Assembly (NCBI RefSeq): GCF_009720385.1 | Contig: NZ_ML769304.1 | Span: 248,001-312,000, forward strand | Reading direction: 5' to 3' | Length of the DNA stretch: 64,000 nt | Source: Catellatospora vulcania | GTDB lineage: Bacteria > Actinomycetota > Actinomycetes > Mycobacteriales > Micromonosporaceae | Shown: in pieces, positions 35,033 to 43,250 of the stretch | Layout of the letters: each line of letters opens with the position of its first letter | How positions within the stretch are numbered: position 1 is the stretch's first letter | The notes under the pieces: model-generated | The model's input: the letters and a program-made list of their open reading frames with translations, nothing else | What the model was told of the DNA's origin: nothing | Databases searched by the model: none | Position numbers and translations under genes: made by a program

Positions 35033-37666
35033 TCACGGGTAGTTGGTGACGGTGCTCGGCACGGTGGCGGTGCCCTGCGCGGGACCACCGGTGGTGTTGA
35101 TGACGTTGTCGATCACACCGTTGCCGCCCAGCGACACCGTGGAGATGCTGTGGAACTTGACGTTGGGGTTGTTCGGCGTCTCGATGCCTCTCGCGGCGTG
35201 GATCGTCGGATCCACGTTGAAGTAGCAGTAGACGCCCAGACCCCAGGCCTCGTGGCTGGTCACCGTGTCGGCCACCTTGTACGCGGCGTAGCCTCTGGTG
35301 GCCCCGTTCATGTAGGCCGCCTGGTTCGGCGGGTCGTAGGGCAGCTCGTTCTGGAAGAAGATCGTCTTGCCGCCCTGGCCGTTCCAGACCACGTTGTACT
35401 TCTGGTAGTGCTCGACGAACAGGCCGGTCGCCAGCACGTTGTTGCCGTTGACGATGACGCCGTAGTCGGCCGTGTTGACGGTCCAGCCGATGCCCGCGCC
35501 GTGGTCGCCGCGCCATGCCCAGATGTGGTCGACGATCACGTTGTTGCTGTTGACCAGCAGGCTGGTGGTGGCCTTGCCGGCGTGCGCGCCGCCGATCCGG
35601 AAGAACACGTCCGAGATCGAGGTCGGGTTGCCGGCGTGGCTGGCCGCCGACCCGTTCGGGCCGAGCTGCAGCAGCACCGGCGAGTTGACCGGGCCGGCGT
35701 CGAACAGCAGGCCGGCGATCTTCACGCCGTCCACGTCGGCGACGGACATCGGGATGGCGCCGGTGTCCGGGATGATCGTCGCGTAGCCGAGACCTAGCAC
35801 CACGGTGTCGGGGCGGTTGATGTTGATCGTGCCACTGGTGTGGTAGACGCCCGGCGTGAACAGCAGGTGCAGGCCCTGGGCCAGCGCCTGGTTGATGCGC
35901 GCCGCGCTGTCGCCCGGCTTGGCCACGTAGAACGAGGTCAGCGGAAGCGAGGTGCCCGGGGTGGAGCCGCCGGCCCAGGTGGTGCCGGAGGCGTTGGTGC
36001 GCAGCGACGGGACGAAGACGCGGTAGGCGCCGCCGCCGTCGATGTACAGGTACGGCTTCTCCCGGCTCTGCGGGGTGTTGGCCAGCGTGGTGTAGACCGG
36101 GTTCGGGAAGCCGTTGGCCGGCGCGCCCTGCACACCCGAGAACACCATGTTCCACACGCCGTTGACCCAGCTGCCGATCTGGCTGTCCCGGGTGTACCAC
36201 TGCTGCTGCGAGTAGGGCCCGACCGAGCCGGAGACCCGGCTGTCGGCGATGTAGCCGCCACTGGCCCAGCCGTAGCCGTTCGGGGCCAGGTTCAGGTCGC
36301 CGTGGATGTCCATGCGCCGGAACGGAGCGGCCTGCGAGACGGCCCACCGGGTGAACCCGGCCGACGGGTAGACCGACAGGTTCTCGGCCGAGCGCCAGAA
36401 GTTCTGGGTCGCGTTGCCCTGGAACCAGCCGGCGTCCACGGTCACGTCGCCGTTGATGCGGACGTCACCGGGGTTCTGACCCAGACCCATGATCGAGGTG
36501 TAGAAGCCGATCTGGGCGTTGAACCCGCTGTAGGTGCCCGGCTTGAACGCCAGCGCGTAGCGCTGCAGGCCGAACTGGTTCGACTCCATCTCGTTGAAGA
36601 CGGCGTCGACCTGCGACTGGATCGTCGCTCCGGACATGGAGGGGTCGAAGACCTTCACGTTCGGGCCGAGCGAGCCGCCACCCGGGATCGGGTCGCCGCT
36701 GGGGCTGGGCGACGGCGATGCGCTGGGGCTGGGCGACGTCGGGGTGCCGGAGCGCACGGCGACCTCCCACAGCGAGTAGCCCCAGCCGGTGGCCCGGGCG
36801 GTCATGTAGATGCGCACGTAGCGCGCCGAGGCCGACGCGTTGATGGTGGCGGTGCCGCCGGTGCCGGTCGTGGTGCTCCAGACCGTGGTCCAGGTGGTCG
36901 CGTTGCCCGACACCTGGATCTGGTACGCCGTGGCGTAGGCCCCTTCCCAGGTCAGGATGACCTGACAGATGGGGGTCGCCACGCCGAGGTCGATCTGCAG
37001 CCACTGCGGGTCGGCGAAGGCGCTGGACCAGCGGGTGGTGCCGCTGCCGTCGACGGCGTTGGAGGCCGGCGTGCCGGCGTTCTCGACCGAGGACGCGGTG
37101 GCGGGCTTGCCCTGGGCCACGTTCGTGGCGCCGCAGCCGCCGGTGCCGCCGCCGATCTCGCCGTAGACCTGGAACTCCCACAGCGAGTAGCCGTAGCCGG
37201 TCGCCCGCGCGGTGCCGTACACCCGCACGTAGCGGCCGGAGCCGGTCACGTTGATCGTCTGCACGCCACCGGTGCTGGTGGTCGTGCTGTAGACGGTGGT
37301 CCAGCTCGTGCCGTTGGCCGAGGTCTGGATCTGGTACGCGGTCGCGTAGGCCGCCTCCCAGCGCAGGATGACCTGGCTGAGGGTGGCGGTGTCACCGAGG
37401 TCCACCTGGATCCACTGCGGGTCGCTGGCCGCGCTCGACCAGCGGGTGCCGGTGTTGCCGTCGACCGCGGCCGACGCGGGCGTGCCCGCGTTCTCCACCG
37501 ACGACGCGGTGGCGGGCTTGCCCTGCGACAGCAGCGTCACCGCGGCGTTCGCCGTGCTGTTGCCGATCACGACGAAGTAGGCCATGAGCATCACGCCGAC
37601 GACTGCGAGGACGAGGGCGTAGAGGGGTCTGCCGCGGGATACGGCCAGACGGGGGACGGGTTGCAT
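35033..37666 (-). CDS. Secreted tandem F5/8-type C (discoidin) beta-helix carbohydrate-active enzyme
   Basis: 877 aa. Residues 1-42 are a signal peptide or membrane anchor. Two nearly identical discoidin/CBM32 domains lie at about 43-170 and 180-306, each with QGKPATASSVENAGTPAS and TRWSSA..DPQW. A Ser/Pro linker (307-332) leads to a 540-residue domain rich in Asn, Gly and short strands, typical of right-handed beta-helix hydrolases or lyases, with Asp/His-rich VDHIWAWRGDHGAG as a plausible active-site region. GH87/GH55-like glucanase or pectinase are candidates; I cannot choose. ATG 37666 follows gggagaag. Confidence 0.75.
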   Translation of the reverse strand: MQPVPRLAVSRGRPLYALVLAVVGVMLMAYFVVIGNSTANAAVTLLSQGKPATASSVENAGTPASAAVDGNTGTRWSSAASDPQWIQVDLGDTATLSQVILRWEAAYATAYQIQTSANGTSWTTVYSTTTSTGGVQTINVTGSGRYVRVYGTARATGYGYSLWEFQVYGEIGGGTGGCGATNVAQGKPATASSVENAGTPASNAVDGSGTTRWSSAFADPQWLQIDLGVATPICQVILTWEGAYATAYQIQVSGNATTWTTVWSTTTGTGGTATINASASARYVRIYMTARATGWGYSLWEVAVRSGTPTSPSPSASPSPSPSGDPIPGGGSLGPNVKVFDPSMSGATIQSQVDAVFNEMESNQFGLQRYALAFKPGTYSGFNAQIGFYTSIMGLGQNPGDVRINGDVTVDAGWFQGNATQNFWRSAENLSVYPSAGFTRWAVSQAAPFRRMDIHGDLNLAPNGYGWASGGYIADSRVSGSVGPYSQQQWYTRDSQIGSWVNGVWNMVFSGVQGAPANGFPNPVYTTLANTPQSREKPYLYIDGGGAYRVFVPSLRTNASGTTWAGGSTPGTSLPLTSFYVAKPGDSAARINQALAQGLHLLFTPGVYHTSGTININRPDTVVLGLGYATIIPDTGAIPMSVADVDGVKIAGLLFDAGPVNSPVLLQLGPNGSAASHAGNPTSISDVFFRIGGAHAGKATTSLLVNSNNVIVDHIWAWRGDHGAGIGWTVNTADYGVIVNGNNVLATGLFVEHYQKYNVVWNGQGGKTIFFQNELPYDPPNQAAYMNGATRGYAAYKVADTVTSHEAWGLGVYCYFNVDPTIHAARGIETPNNPNVKFHSISTVSLGGNGVIDNVINTTGGPAQGTATVPSTVTNYP

Positions 37667-37736
37667 CTCTTCTCCCTGCTAGGGGACTCCGGACGGGGCC
37701 GGCCGGCCTGTGCGATCAGGACGGTCGGTGGACGGT

Positions 37737-37750
37737 AGAGAGCGCTCTCT
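37737..37750. promoter_or_regulatory. LacI-family operator
   Basis: Perfect 14-bp palindrome AGAGAGCGCTCTCT with the central GAGCGCTC typical of LacI/CebR-type sugar repressors of actinomycetes. It lies 71 bp before the enzyme ATG and just downstream of a -35 TTGACA, a position suited to repression until sugar is present. Confidence 0.75.
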
Positions 37751-37757
37751 GAAACAG

Positions 37758-37786
37758 AGGGTTGTCGTTTGTTCGATAGCTGTCAA
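37758..37786 (-). promoter_or_regulatory. Promoter of secreted enzyme gene
   Basis: Minus-strand consensus -35 TTGACA (37786-37781), 17-bp spacer, weak -10 AACCCT (37763-37758). The operator overlaps the expected start region. Confidence 0.5.
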
Positions 37787-38035
37787 GGGCATGTTTCCGC
37801 CGTGTGACACGGAGATCCGCTCAGAAGGTGCCCTGGCAGCGCTTTTGTTGCCGGGTACAGCATTCCGGCGGGCGAGTTGGCACGACCCGGATATGTGGAT
37901 CATGGGAGAGCGATTGCCCACGATCGTCGGCGACCGGGACGGGACAGCCACCTGCCCGGCTGGACGTCAGGGTGGGGAATGTCCGATCATGTGGCGGAAG
38001 ATGTGGCGTATGCCGCAGAACATGCAGGCCGACAT

Positions 38036-38061
38036 GGTTAGGCGGGCAGACCGCCGGGTAA
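38036..38061 (+). promoter_or_regulatory. Stress-sigma (SigB/SigF-like) promoter candidate
   Basis: GGTTAG, 14-nt spacer, GGGTAA, resembling the GTTT-N14/16-GGGTA promoters read by SigB-family factors in actinobacteria. It precedes the MEDS-STAS gene by 36 bp. Confidence 0.45.
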
Positions 38062-38097
38062 TGACGGCTTGCCAGCCGCGCCGAGGAAAGGAACCCC

Positions 38098-38958
38098 ATG
38101 GCGGATGCGGTGACCGTTGACGAGATCAACCCAGGCGACCACGCGTGCCTGACGTTCACCGACCCCGATGAGCGTCTGGACCTGGTCGCCGAGTTCGTCG
38201 CGGACGGCCTGCACCGCGGCCAGCGGGTGATCTGCTTCACCGACGCGCTGACCCCCGACGAGCTGGCCGAGGAGCTGGCCATGCGCGAGGTCGCCACCGC
38301 GGCGGCCATCGGCCGCGGCCAGCTCACGATGTACACCAGCCAGGACGCCCCGGCCGTGGACGGCGGCGCGACCGCCGAACGCATGGTCGCCCTCATCGCA
38401 CAGGAGCGCCACCAGGCCGCCCGGCGCGGCATGCCCGGCCTGCGGGTCAGCGCGGACATGTGCTGGGCGGGCCGTCCGATCGCCGTCGACCAGCTGGTCA
38501 CCTTCGAACGGCAGGCGGCGACCCTGTTCACCGACGGGCGGCTGACCGCGATCTGCCAGTACGACCGGGAGACGTTCGACTCCGTGACGCTGGCCTTCGC
38601 CACCGACGCCCACCACAAGACGGTCGCGGCGCTGGCCTACCACGACACTCCGCTGCTGCGGATCTGCCGCCAGCACCGCCCGCCGGGGGTGCGCGTCGCC
38701 GGCGAGATGGACTACACCCACCTGCAGCCACTGCAGCAGGCGCTGACCGAGACACTGCGCCTCGACGACAACATCCACCTCAACCTGGTCAAACTGCGGT
38801 TCATCGACGTCACCGCGGCCACCGCGATCATCAAGGCGGCCGCGGCCCTGCCCGCCGGGCGGCGCATGACCGTGGCCTGCCCGCCGACGGTGGCCGCGGT
38901 GCTCGACGCGGTCGGCGCCGAACACGTGCCGCAGCTCGCACTGCAGAGGCAGTCATGA
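38098..38958 (+). CDS. MEDS-STAS anti-anti-sigma protein
   Basis: 286 aa. The N-terminal MEDS sensor domain (INPGDHACLTFTDPDERLDLVAEF in adjoining pieces, then GLHRGQRVICFTD) probably binds a small ligand or DcmR-type signal. The C-terminal domain (about 195-286) is STAS-like: DYTHLQPLQQAL, NLVKLRFIDVTAATAI with the strand-helix that usually carries the phosphorylatable Ser/Thr (here VTAAT). It should act as antagonist of an anti-sigma kinase, most simply the HATPase encoded immediately after in an ATGA overlap. Aggaaagga precedes the ATG. Confidence 0.85.
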   Translation: MADAVTVDEINPGDHACLTFTDPDERLDLVAEFVADGLHRGQRVICFTDALTPDELAEELAMREVATAAAIGRGQLTMYTSQDAPAVDGGATAERMVALIAQERHQAARRGMPGLRVSADMCWAGRPIAVDQLVTFERQAATLFTDGRLTAICQYDRETFDSVTLAFATDAHHKTVAALAYHDTPLLRICRQHRPPGVRVAGEMDYTHLQPLQQALTETLRLDDNIHLNLVKLRFIDVTAATAIIKAAAALPAGRRMTVACPPTVAAVLDAVGAEHVPQLALQRQS

Positions 38959-39386
38959 CCGCCGAAGCCGACCGGTTCCCGGATCCCTCACCCGCGATGG
39001 CCGATCCGCCCGGGCTCGACACCGTCTTCGTCGCCGACGACCTGTACGCCCTGCGGGCCTCGGTCGCCGCCCATGCGGGCGAGTTCGGCCTGGCCGAACC
39101 GGGCCTGGGCCGGCTGCTGGTGGTGGCCACGGAACTGGCCACCAACGCGATCCGGCACGGCGGCGGGCGCGGGCGGCTGCGGCTGTGGCGCCAGGACGGC
39201 GCGATCTACTGCGAGGTCAGCGACGACGGGCCCGGCATCGCCGACACCGCCGCCGCGGGTATGCAGCAGGTGCCGCTGAGCACCGAGGGCGGCCGCGGCC
39301 TGTGGGTCGTCCGCCAGTTCACCGACGAGGTGCGCTTCACCGGCCGCGACCCCGGCATCGTCATCACCGTCAAGATCCAGCTCTGA
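38955..39386 (+). CDS. RsbW-like anti-sigma factor / ATP-binding kinase
   Basis: 143 aa. A GHKL ATPase of the serine-kinase anti-sigma kind: N box VVATELATNAIRHGGG, G1 box EVSDDGPGI, and G2 GGRGLWVVRQF. It should bind a stress sigma factor and phosphorylate a STAS partner, here the product of the overlapping upstream gene. No sigma factor gene is nearby, so its target lies elsewhere. ATG 38955 is inside ATGA. Confidence 0.85.
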   Translation: MTAEADRFPDPSPAMADPPGLDTVFVADDLYALRASVAAHAGEFGLAEPGLGRLLVVATELATNAIRHGGGRGRLRLWRQDGAIYCEVSDDGPGIADTAAAGMQQVPLSTEGGRGLWVVRQFTDEVRFTGRDPGIVITVKIQL

Positions 39387-39392
39387 CCGCGG

Positions 39393-40055
39393 TCACGGCG
39401 CGAGGCCCGTGTCGTGGGCCAGCAGCGCGATCTGCACCCGGTTGTTCAGCTCCAGCTTCGCCAGCAGGCGCGACACGTACGCCTTGACCGTGGCGACGCT
39501 CATGTGCAGGCGCACGCCGATCTCGGCGTTCGACAGCCCCTGCCCGATCGCCACCGCCACCTCCCGCTCCCGCTCGGTCAGCCGGGCCAGCAGGTGCTCC
39601 GCTCGCGCCGCACGAGCCGCCCCCGTGCCCGAGGTCACCTGGTCGATGAGCCGCCGGGTGACCGACGGCGACAGCATCGGCTCCCCCGCGGCGACCCGGC
39701 GCAGCGCGCGTACCAGCTCCGCGGGCGGGGTGTCCTTGAGCAGGAAACCGCTGGCCCCGGCCCGCAGCGCCCGCAGCACCTGCTCGTCGGCGTCGAAGGT
39801 CGTCAGCACCACCACGTCGGGCGCGTCCGGCCGCCGCCGCAGCAGCTCGGTGGCGGTCAGCCCGTCCAGGCGCGGCATCCGGATGTCCATCAGCACGATG
39901 TCGGGCGTGTGCGCGGCCACCGCAGCCGGCACCTCGCTGCCGTCGGCGGCCTCACCGACGACGGTCAGGTCGTCCAGCCCCGCCAGCATCATCGACAGAC
40001 CCGCGCGCACCAACGGATCATCGTCGACGATCAGCAGCCGGATCAGGCCGGCCAC
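39393..40055 (-). CDS. NarL-family response regulator
   Basis: 220 aa. The receiver domain has LLIVDDDPLVRAG, phospho-acceptor Asp in IVLMDIRMPRLDG, VVLTTFDAD and the Lys of FLLKDTPP. The C-terminal LuxR-type HTH is LTEREREVAVAIGQGLSNAEI in adjoining pieces, then MSVATVKAYVSRLLAKL. GTG 40055 overlaps the kinase gene by 13 bp. It probably controls the divergent ABC exporter through the inverted repeat at 41.3 kb. Confidence 0.9.
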   Translation of the reverse strand: MAGLIRLLIVDDDPLVRAGLSMMLAGLDDLTVVGEAADGSEVPAAVAAHTPDIVLMDIRMPRLDGLTATELLRRRPDAPDVVVLTTFDADEQVLRALRAGASGFLLKDTPPAELVRALRRVAAGEPMLSPSVTRRLIDQVTSGTGAARAARAEHLLARLTEREREVAVAIGQGLSNAEIGVRLHMSVATVKAYVSRLLAKLELNNRVQIALLAHDTGLAP

Positions 40056-41281
40056 GGCTGCCACGTCCACAGCCGGAAGTCGCCCGCCGGGGTGCGCCCG
40101 TGCTCGATGCGCCCGCCGGCCAGCGACACCCGCTCGGCGAGGCCGACCAGCCCGGTTCCGGTCCCCGGGATGCCGGGTCCGGCCGTCGCGCCGACCGGCG
40201 CGCGGCTGAGCACCTCGACGGTGATGCCGTGCTCCGGCCCGCCCTCGACGGCGACCCGCACCGCCGCGCCGGGCGCATGCTTGCGGGCGTTGGTCAGCCC
40301 CTCCTGGACCACCCGGTACGCGGTGCGCCCCGCATGTCCCGGCAGGGCGACCGGATCGGGCAGCCGCTGCGTCAGCTGCACCCGCATCCCGGCCGACTGC
40401 GACTCGGCGACCAGCTCCGGCAGGTCGGACAGGGTGGGCTGGGGACGTTCGGGCTCGTCGCCGGACTCGTCGGGCGCGCGGAGCACGCCGATGACCGCAC
40501 GAAGATCCTGCAGGGCCTGGTGGGCGCTGTCGCGGATCACGCCGGCGGCGCGCGAGACCTCCTCCGGCGACGCGTCCGGCCGGAACTCCAGCGCCCCCGC
40601 GTGCAGGCTGAGCAGCGAGATCCGGTGCGCCAGCACGTCGTGCATCTCCCGGGCGATGCGGGTGCGCTCCAGCTGGCGGGCCTGCGCGACGCGCAGCTCC
40701 TGCTCGGCCTCGGCGCGTACGGCGCGCTCCCGCAGCGTGTGCACCAGCTGCCGGCGGGCCCCAACCACCAGCGCCCAACCGGTGATCATGGCGAGCACCA
40801 GCCAGGTCCACGCCACCGACGGCCAGAACGACAGCTCGCGGTCCGGGTACAGCCGCAGGTAGGGCAGCGACAGCACGGCGTGTGCCGCCCCGACGGCCAG
40901 CACCGCCCCCAGCCGCCCCCGCGCACCGAGCGTGATCAGGGCGACGACGGCCGCCCCGCCCGACAGCGGCGAGAACGCCCCCGCCACCGCCGTGGCCACG
41001 GCCAGCGCGAGCGGGAAGCGACGCCGCCAGAACAGCGCCACGCACAGCACCGCGCCGGCAACCACGTCGGCGAGCTGGATCACGTCCGGCACCGGCCGCC
41101 CGGCCGCCTCCAGGTCGTACACGGACAGCCCGATGAGCACCGCGACGGCGAAGCAGGCGAGGTCCACGGCCCAGTCCCGGGCGGTGCGCCGGCGGGCGGC
41201 TCCGTCCGGGTGCAGGTCGCCCGGCAGCAGGTGGCGCAGCAGGCGCGCGGGGTGGGCGGGGGTGGCGGCGGTGCTCGTCAT
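40043..41281 (-). CDS. Two-component sensor histidine kinase (NarX/DesK-type)
   Basis: 412 aa. A hydrophobic sensor part has about five helices (residues 35-190). The HisKA_3 dimerisation domain carries the phosphorylated His in TRIAREMHDVLAHRISLLS, and the HATPase has TAYRVVQEGLTNARKHAPGA and GTGLVGLAERVSLAGG. The short membrane-sensing domain suggests detection of envelope stress or a lipophilic compound, as in kinases paired with ABC-2 exporters. ATG 41281 has gggag upstream; the longer frame is not conserved. Confidence 0.9.
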   Translation of the reverse strand: MTSTAATPAHPARLLRHLLPGDLHPDGAARRRTARDWAVDLACFAVAVLIGLSVYDLEAAGRPVPDVIQLADVVAGAVLCVALFWRRRFPLALAVATAVAGAFSPLSGGAAVVALITLGARGRLGAVLAVGAAHAVLSLPYLRLYPDRELSFWPSVAWTWLVLAMITGWALVVGARRQLVHTLRERAVRAEAEQELRVAQARQLERTRIAREMHDVLAHRISLLSLHAGALEFRPDASPEEVSRAAGVIRDSAHQALQDLRAVIGVLRAPDESGDEPERPQPTLSDLPELVAESQSAGMRVQLTQRLPDPVALPGHAGRTAYRVVQEGLTNARKHAPGAAVRVAVEGGPEHGITVEVLSRAPVGATAGPGIPGTGTGLVGLAERVSLAGGRIEHGRTPAGDFRLWTWQPWPA

Positions 41282-41322
41282 GGTGGCTCCCAGGGTACGG
41301 GCGGCCTGGTCGGGCGGGTACC

Positions 41323-41355
41323 GACTTTGGTCTACGCCTGCCGTCGACCAAAGTC
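41323..41355. promoter_or_regulatory. Inverted repeat, probable response-regulator site
   Basis: GACTTTGGTC (13 nt) GACCAAAGTC, a perfect 10-bp dyad in the 133-bp space between the kinase gene and the divergent ABC exporter. NarL-type regulators bind such dyads. Confidence 0.6.
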
Positions 41356-41414
41356 CGCGATCGTCGCCCTGCGGCCGCTGCGGGCCGGGTCCCGCGCCCG
41401 CCACGCTGGTACGC

Positions 41415-42317
41415 ATGATCGAAGTCGCGCATCTCACCAAGCGCTACGGCGCGCAGACGGCCGTCGACGACGTGTCGTTCCGCTGCACGCCCGGCACCGT
41501 CACCGGCTTCCTCGGCCCGAACGGGGCCGGCAAGTCCACCACCATGCGGATGATCTGCGGGCTCACCCCGCCGACCGGCGGCCACGCCACCGTCGCCGGG
41601 CGGCCCTACCGGCAGCTGCCGAACCCCGGCCGGGAGGTCGGCATCCTGCTCGACGCCTCCGCCCAGCACCCGGGCCGCACCGGCCGCGAGACCCTCACCC
41701 TGGCCGCGCACCTCCTGCGGGTGCCCACCAGCCGGGTCGGCGAGCTGCTGACGCGGGTCGACCTGCCGGCGGCGGCCGCCCGCAAGCGGGTGGGCGACTA
41801 CTCGCTGGGCATGCGCCAGCGCCTCGGCCTGGCGCAGGCGCTGCTCGGCGAGCCGCGGGCGCTGATCCTCGACGAGCCCGCCAACGGCCTGGACCCCGAG
41901 GGCATCTTCTGGATGCGCGGCCTGCTGCGCGACTTCGCCGACCGCGGCGGCACCGTGCTGCTCTCCTCGCACCTGCTGCGCGAGGTCGAGGCGGTCGCCG
42001 ATCGCCTGGTCATGATCGGCAACGGGCGGGTCGTGGCCCAGGGCGCCAAGGACGAGCTGCTGTCCGGCGCCGGGATGCGGGTACGCGCCCTGGACCCCGC
42101 CGCGCTGCACGCCGCGCTCGCCGCGGCCGGGCTGTCCGCCTCCCCCGCCGACGGCGGCGCGCTGCTCGTCGACGCCGAGGCCGAGGCTGTCGGCCGGGCC
42201 GCCGCCGCCGCGGGCGTGGTGCTGCTGGAGTTGCAGCCCGGCCGGGCCCGCGGCCTGGAGGAGATGTTCCTCAGCCTCACCAACGGCGCCACCTCTCCCG
42301 AAAGGACCGCCCGATGA
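41415..42317 (+). CDS. ABC exporter ATP-binding protein (ABC-2 type, drug/bacteriocin family)
   Basis: 300 aa. Walker A is GPNGAGKSTTM; the ABC signature is the variant YSLGMRQRLGLA, followed by Walker B ALILDEPANGLD and H-loop LLSSHLLREVE. The C-terminal 90 residues are the accessory region seen in CcmA/DrrA-like exporters. It powers the permease encoded in the next, ATGA-overlapping gene. The neighbouring two-component system probably induces it in response to a drug or envelope damage (inference). Confidence 0.92.
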   Translation: MIEVAHLTKRYGAQTAVDDVSFRCTPGTVTGFLGPNGAGKSTTMRMICGLTPPTGGHATVAGRPYRQLPNPGREVGILLDASAQHPGRTGRETLTLAAHLLRVPTSRVGELLTRVDLPAAAARKRVGDYSLGMRQRLGLAQALLGEPRALILDEPANGLDPEGIFWMRGLLRDFADRGGTVLLSSHLLREVEAVADRLVMIGNGRVVAQGAKDELLSGAGMRVRALDPAALHAALAAAGLSASPADGGALLVDAEAEAVGRAAAAAGVVLLELQPGRARGLEEMFLSLTNGATSPERTAR

Positions 42318-43090
42318 CCGTCACCGCCGTGCGCGAGGCCCCCGCCGTCGCGGCCACGTCCTTCTCCCCCGTCCCGCTGTGGCGGCTGACCGCCGTGGAG
42401 CTGCGCAAGATGGCCGACACCCGGTCCGGTGCGTGGCTGCTGGCCGTCGTCGGGCTGCTCGCCGCGGCCGTCGTCACGGTGCTGTCGCTGACCTCGGACG
42501 CCCCCGCGTTCGACTTCGCGGGCCTGCTCGGGCCGACCGTGCTGCCCGCCGCCGTGCTGCTGCCGGTGCTCGGTGTGCTGTCGGTGACCAGCGAGTGGTC
42601 CCAGCGCACGACCCTGACCACGTACGCGCTGGTGCCGCGGCGGATGCGGGTCGCGGCCGCGAAGGTGCTCGCGTCGCTGGTGCTGGCCGTGCTGGCGTAC
42701 GCGGCGTGCCTGGCCGCCACCGCGGCGGCGCTGCCGTTCGCGGGCGGCCCCGACCCGTGGCATCTCAGCGCGACGGCCTTGGGCAAGGCGGGTTTGTTCC
42801 TCGTCGTCAACGTGCTGCTCGGGGTGGCGTTCGGCATGCTGCTGCTGAACTCGGCCCTGGCGATCGTGCTGTACTTCGTGCTGCCGATCGCGTGGAGCAT
42901 CCTCGGCGAGATGGTCACCGCACTGGCCCGCCCGGCGCAGTGGCTTGACCTGTCGGTCACCTCGGGCCTGCTGCTGGAACCGGTGATGACGGGGCGGGAC
43001 TGGGCCCGCCTGGGGACCTCGGTCGCGGTCTGGATCGTGCTGCCGCTGGTGCTCGGCCTGATCCGGGTCGCCCGCCGCGAAGTCAAGTGA
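42314..43090 (+). CDS. ABC-2 type exporter permease
   Basis: 258 aa with six predicted helices: one after RLTAVELRKMADTRSG, then clusters at VLPAAVLLPVLGVLSV, VLAVLAYAACLAATAAAL, LFLVVNVLLGVAFGMLLL, IVLYFVLPIAWSIL and a C-terminal IVLPLVLGLIRVA. The TTLTTYALVPRRMRV stretch is typical of ABC-2 permeases in self-resistance exporters. ATG 42314 overlaps the ATPase stop. Confidence 0.88.
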   Translation: MTVTAVREAPAVAATSFSPVPLWRLTAVELRKMADTRSGAWLLAVVGLLAAAVVTVLSLTSDAPAFDFAGLLGPTVLPAAVLLPVLGVLSVTSEWSQRTTLTTYALVPRRMRVAAAKVLASLVLAVLAYAACLAATAAALPFAGGPDPWHLSATALGKAGLFLVVNVLLGVAFGMLLLNSALAIVLYFVLPIAWSILGEMVTALARPAQWLDLSVTSGLLLEPVMTGRDWARLGTSVAVWIVLPLVLGLIRVARREVK

Positions 43091-43238
43091 GCCGGCGTCC
43101 CGGCAGCGGTTCACCTGCTGCCGGGACGTTCCAGCAGGTCCCGGTGCAGGCCGCTGCCCCGCCTGTGACAGCGGGATGACCTCGCCCGTGGACGTGCGCC
43201 CTCCGCCGTCCGTCCACGACGAGGTGGACGGTGCTCGA

Positions 43239-43244
43239 TATCGT
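43239..43244 (+). promoter_or_regulatory. -10 element of DUF2207-like gene
   Basis: TATCGT, 6 nt before ATG 43251; it argues against an ATG 25 codons upstream. Confidence 0.5.
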
Positions 43245-43250
43245 CGCCGC

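Larger units (their letters stand above)
37667..38097. other. 431-bp divergent intergenic region
   Basis: Holds the LacI-type palindrome and minus-strand promoter of the secreted enzyme on the left and a stress-sigma-like promoter for the MEDS-STAS gene on the right. Between about 37790 and 38035 I see no gene or conserved element. Confidence 0.6.

Noticed and set aside
35840-37738. 632-codon frame antisense to the discoidin enzyme
   Set aside because: Gly/Arg/Ala-rich with no recognisable motif; the opposite strand has a signal peptide, domains, promoter and terminator.
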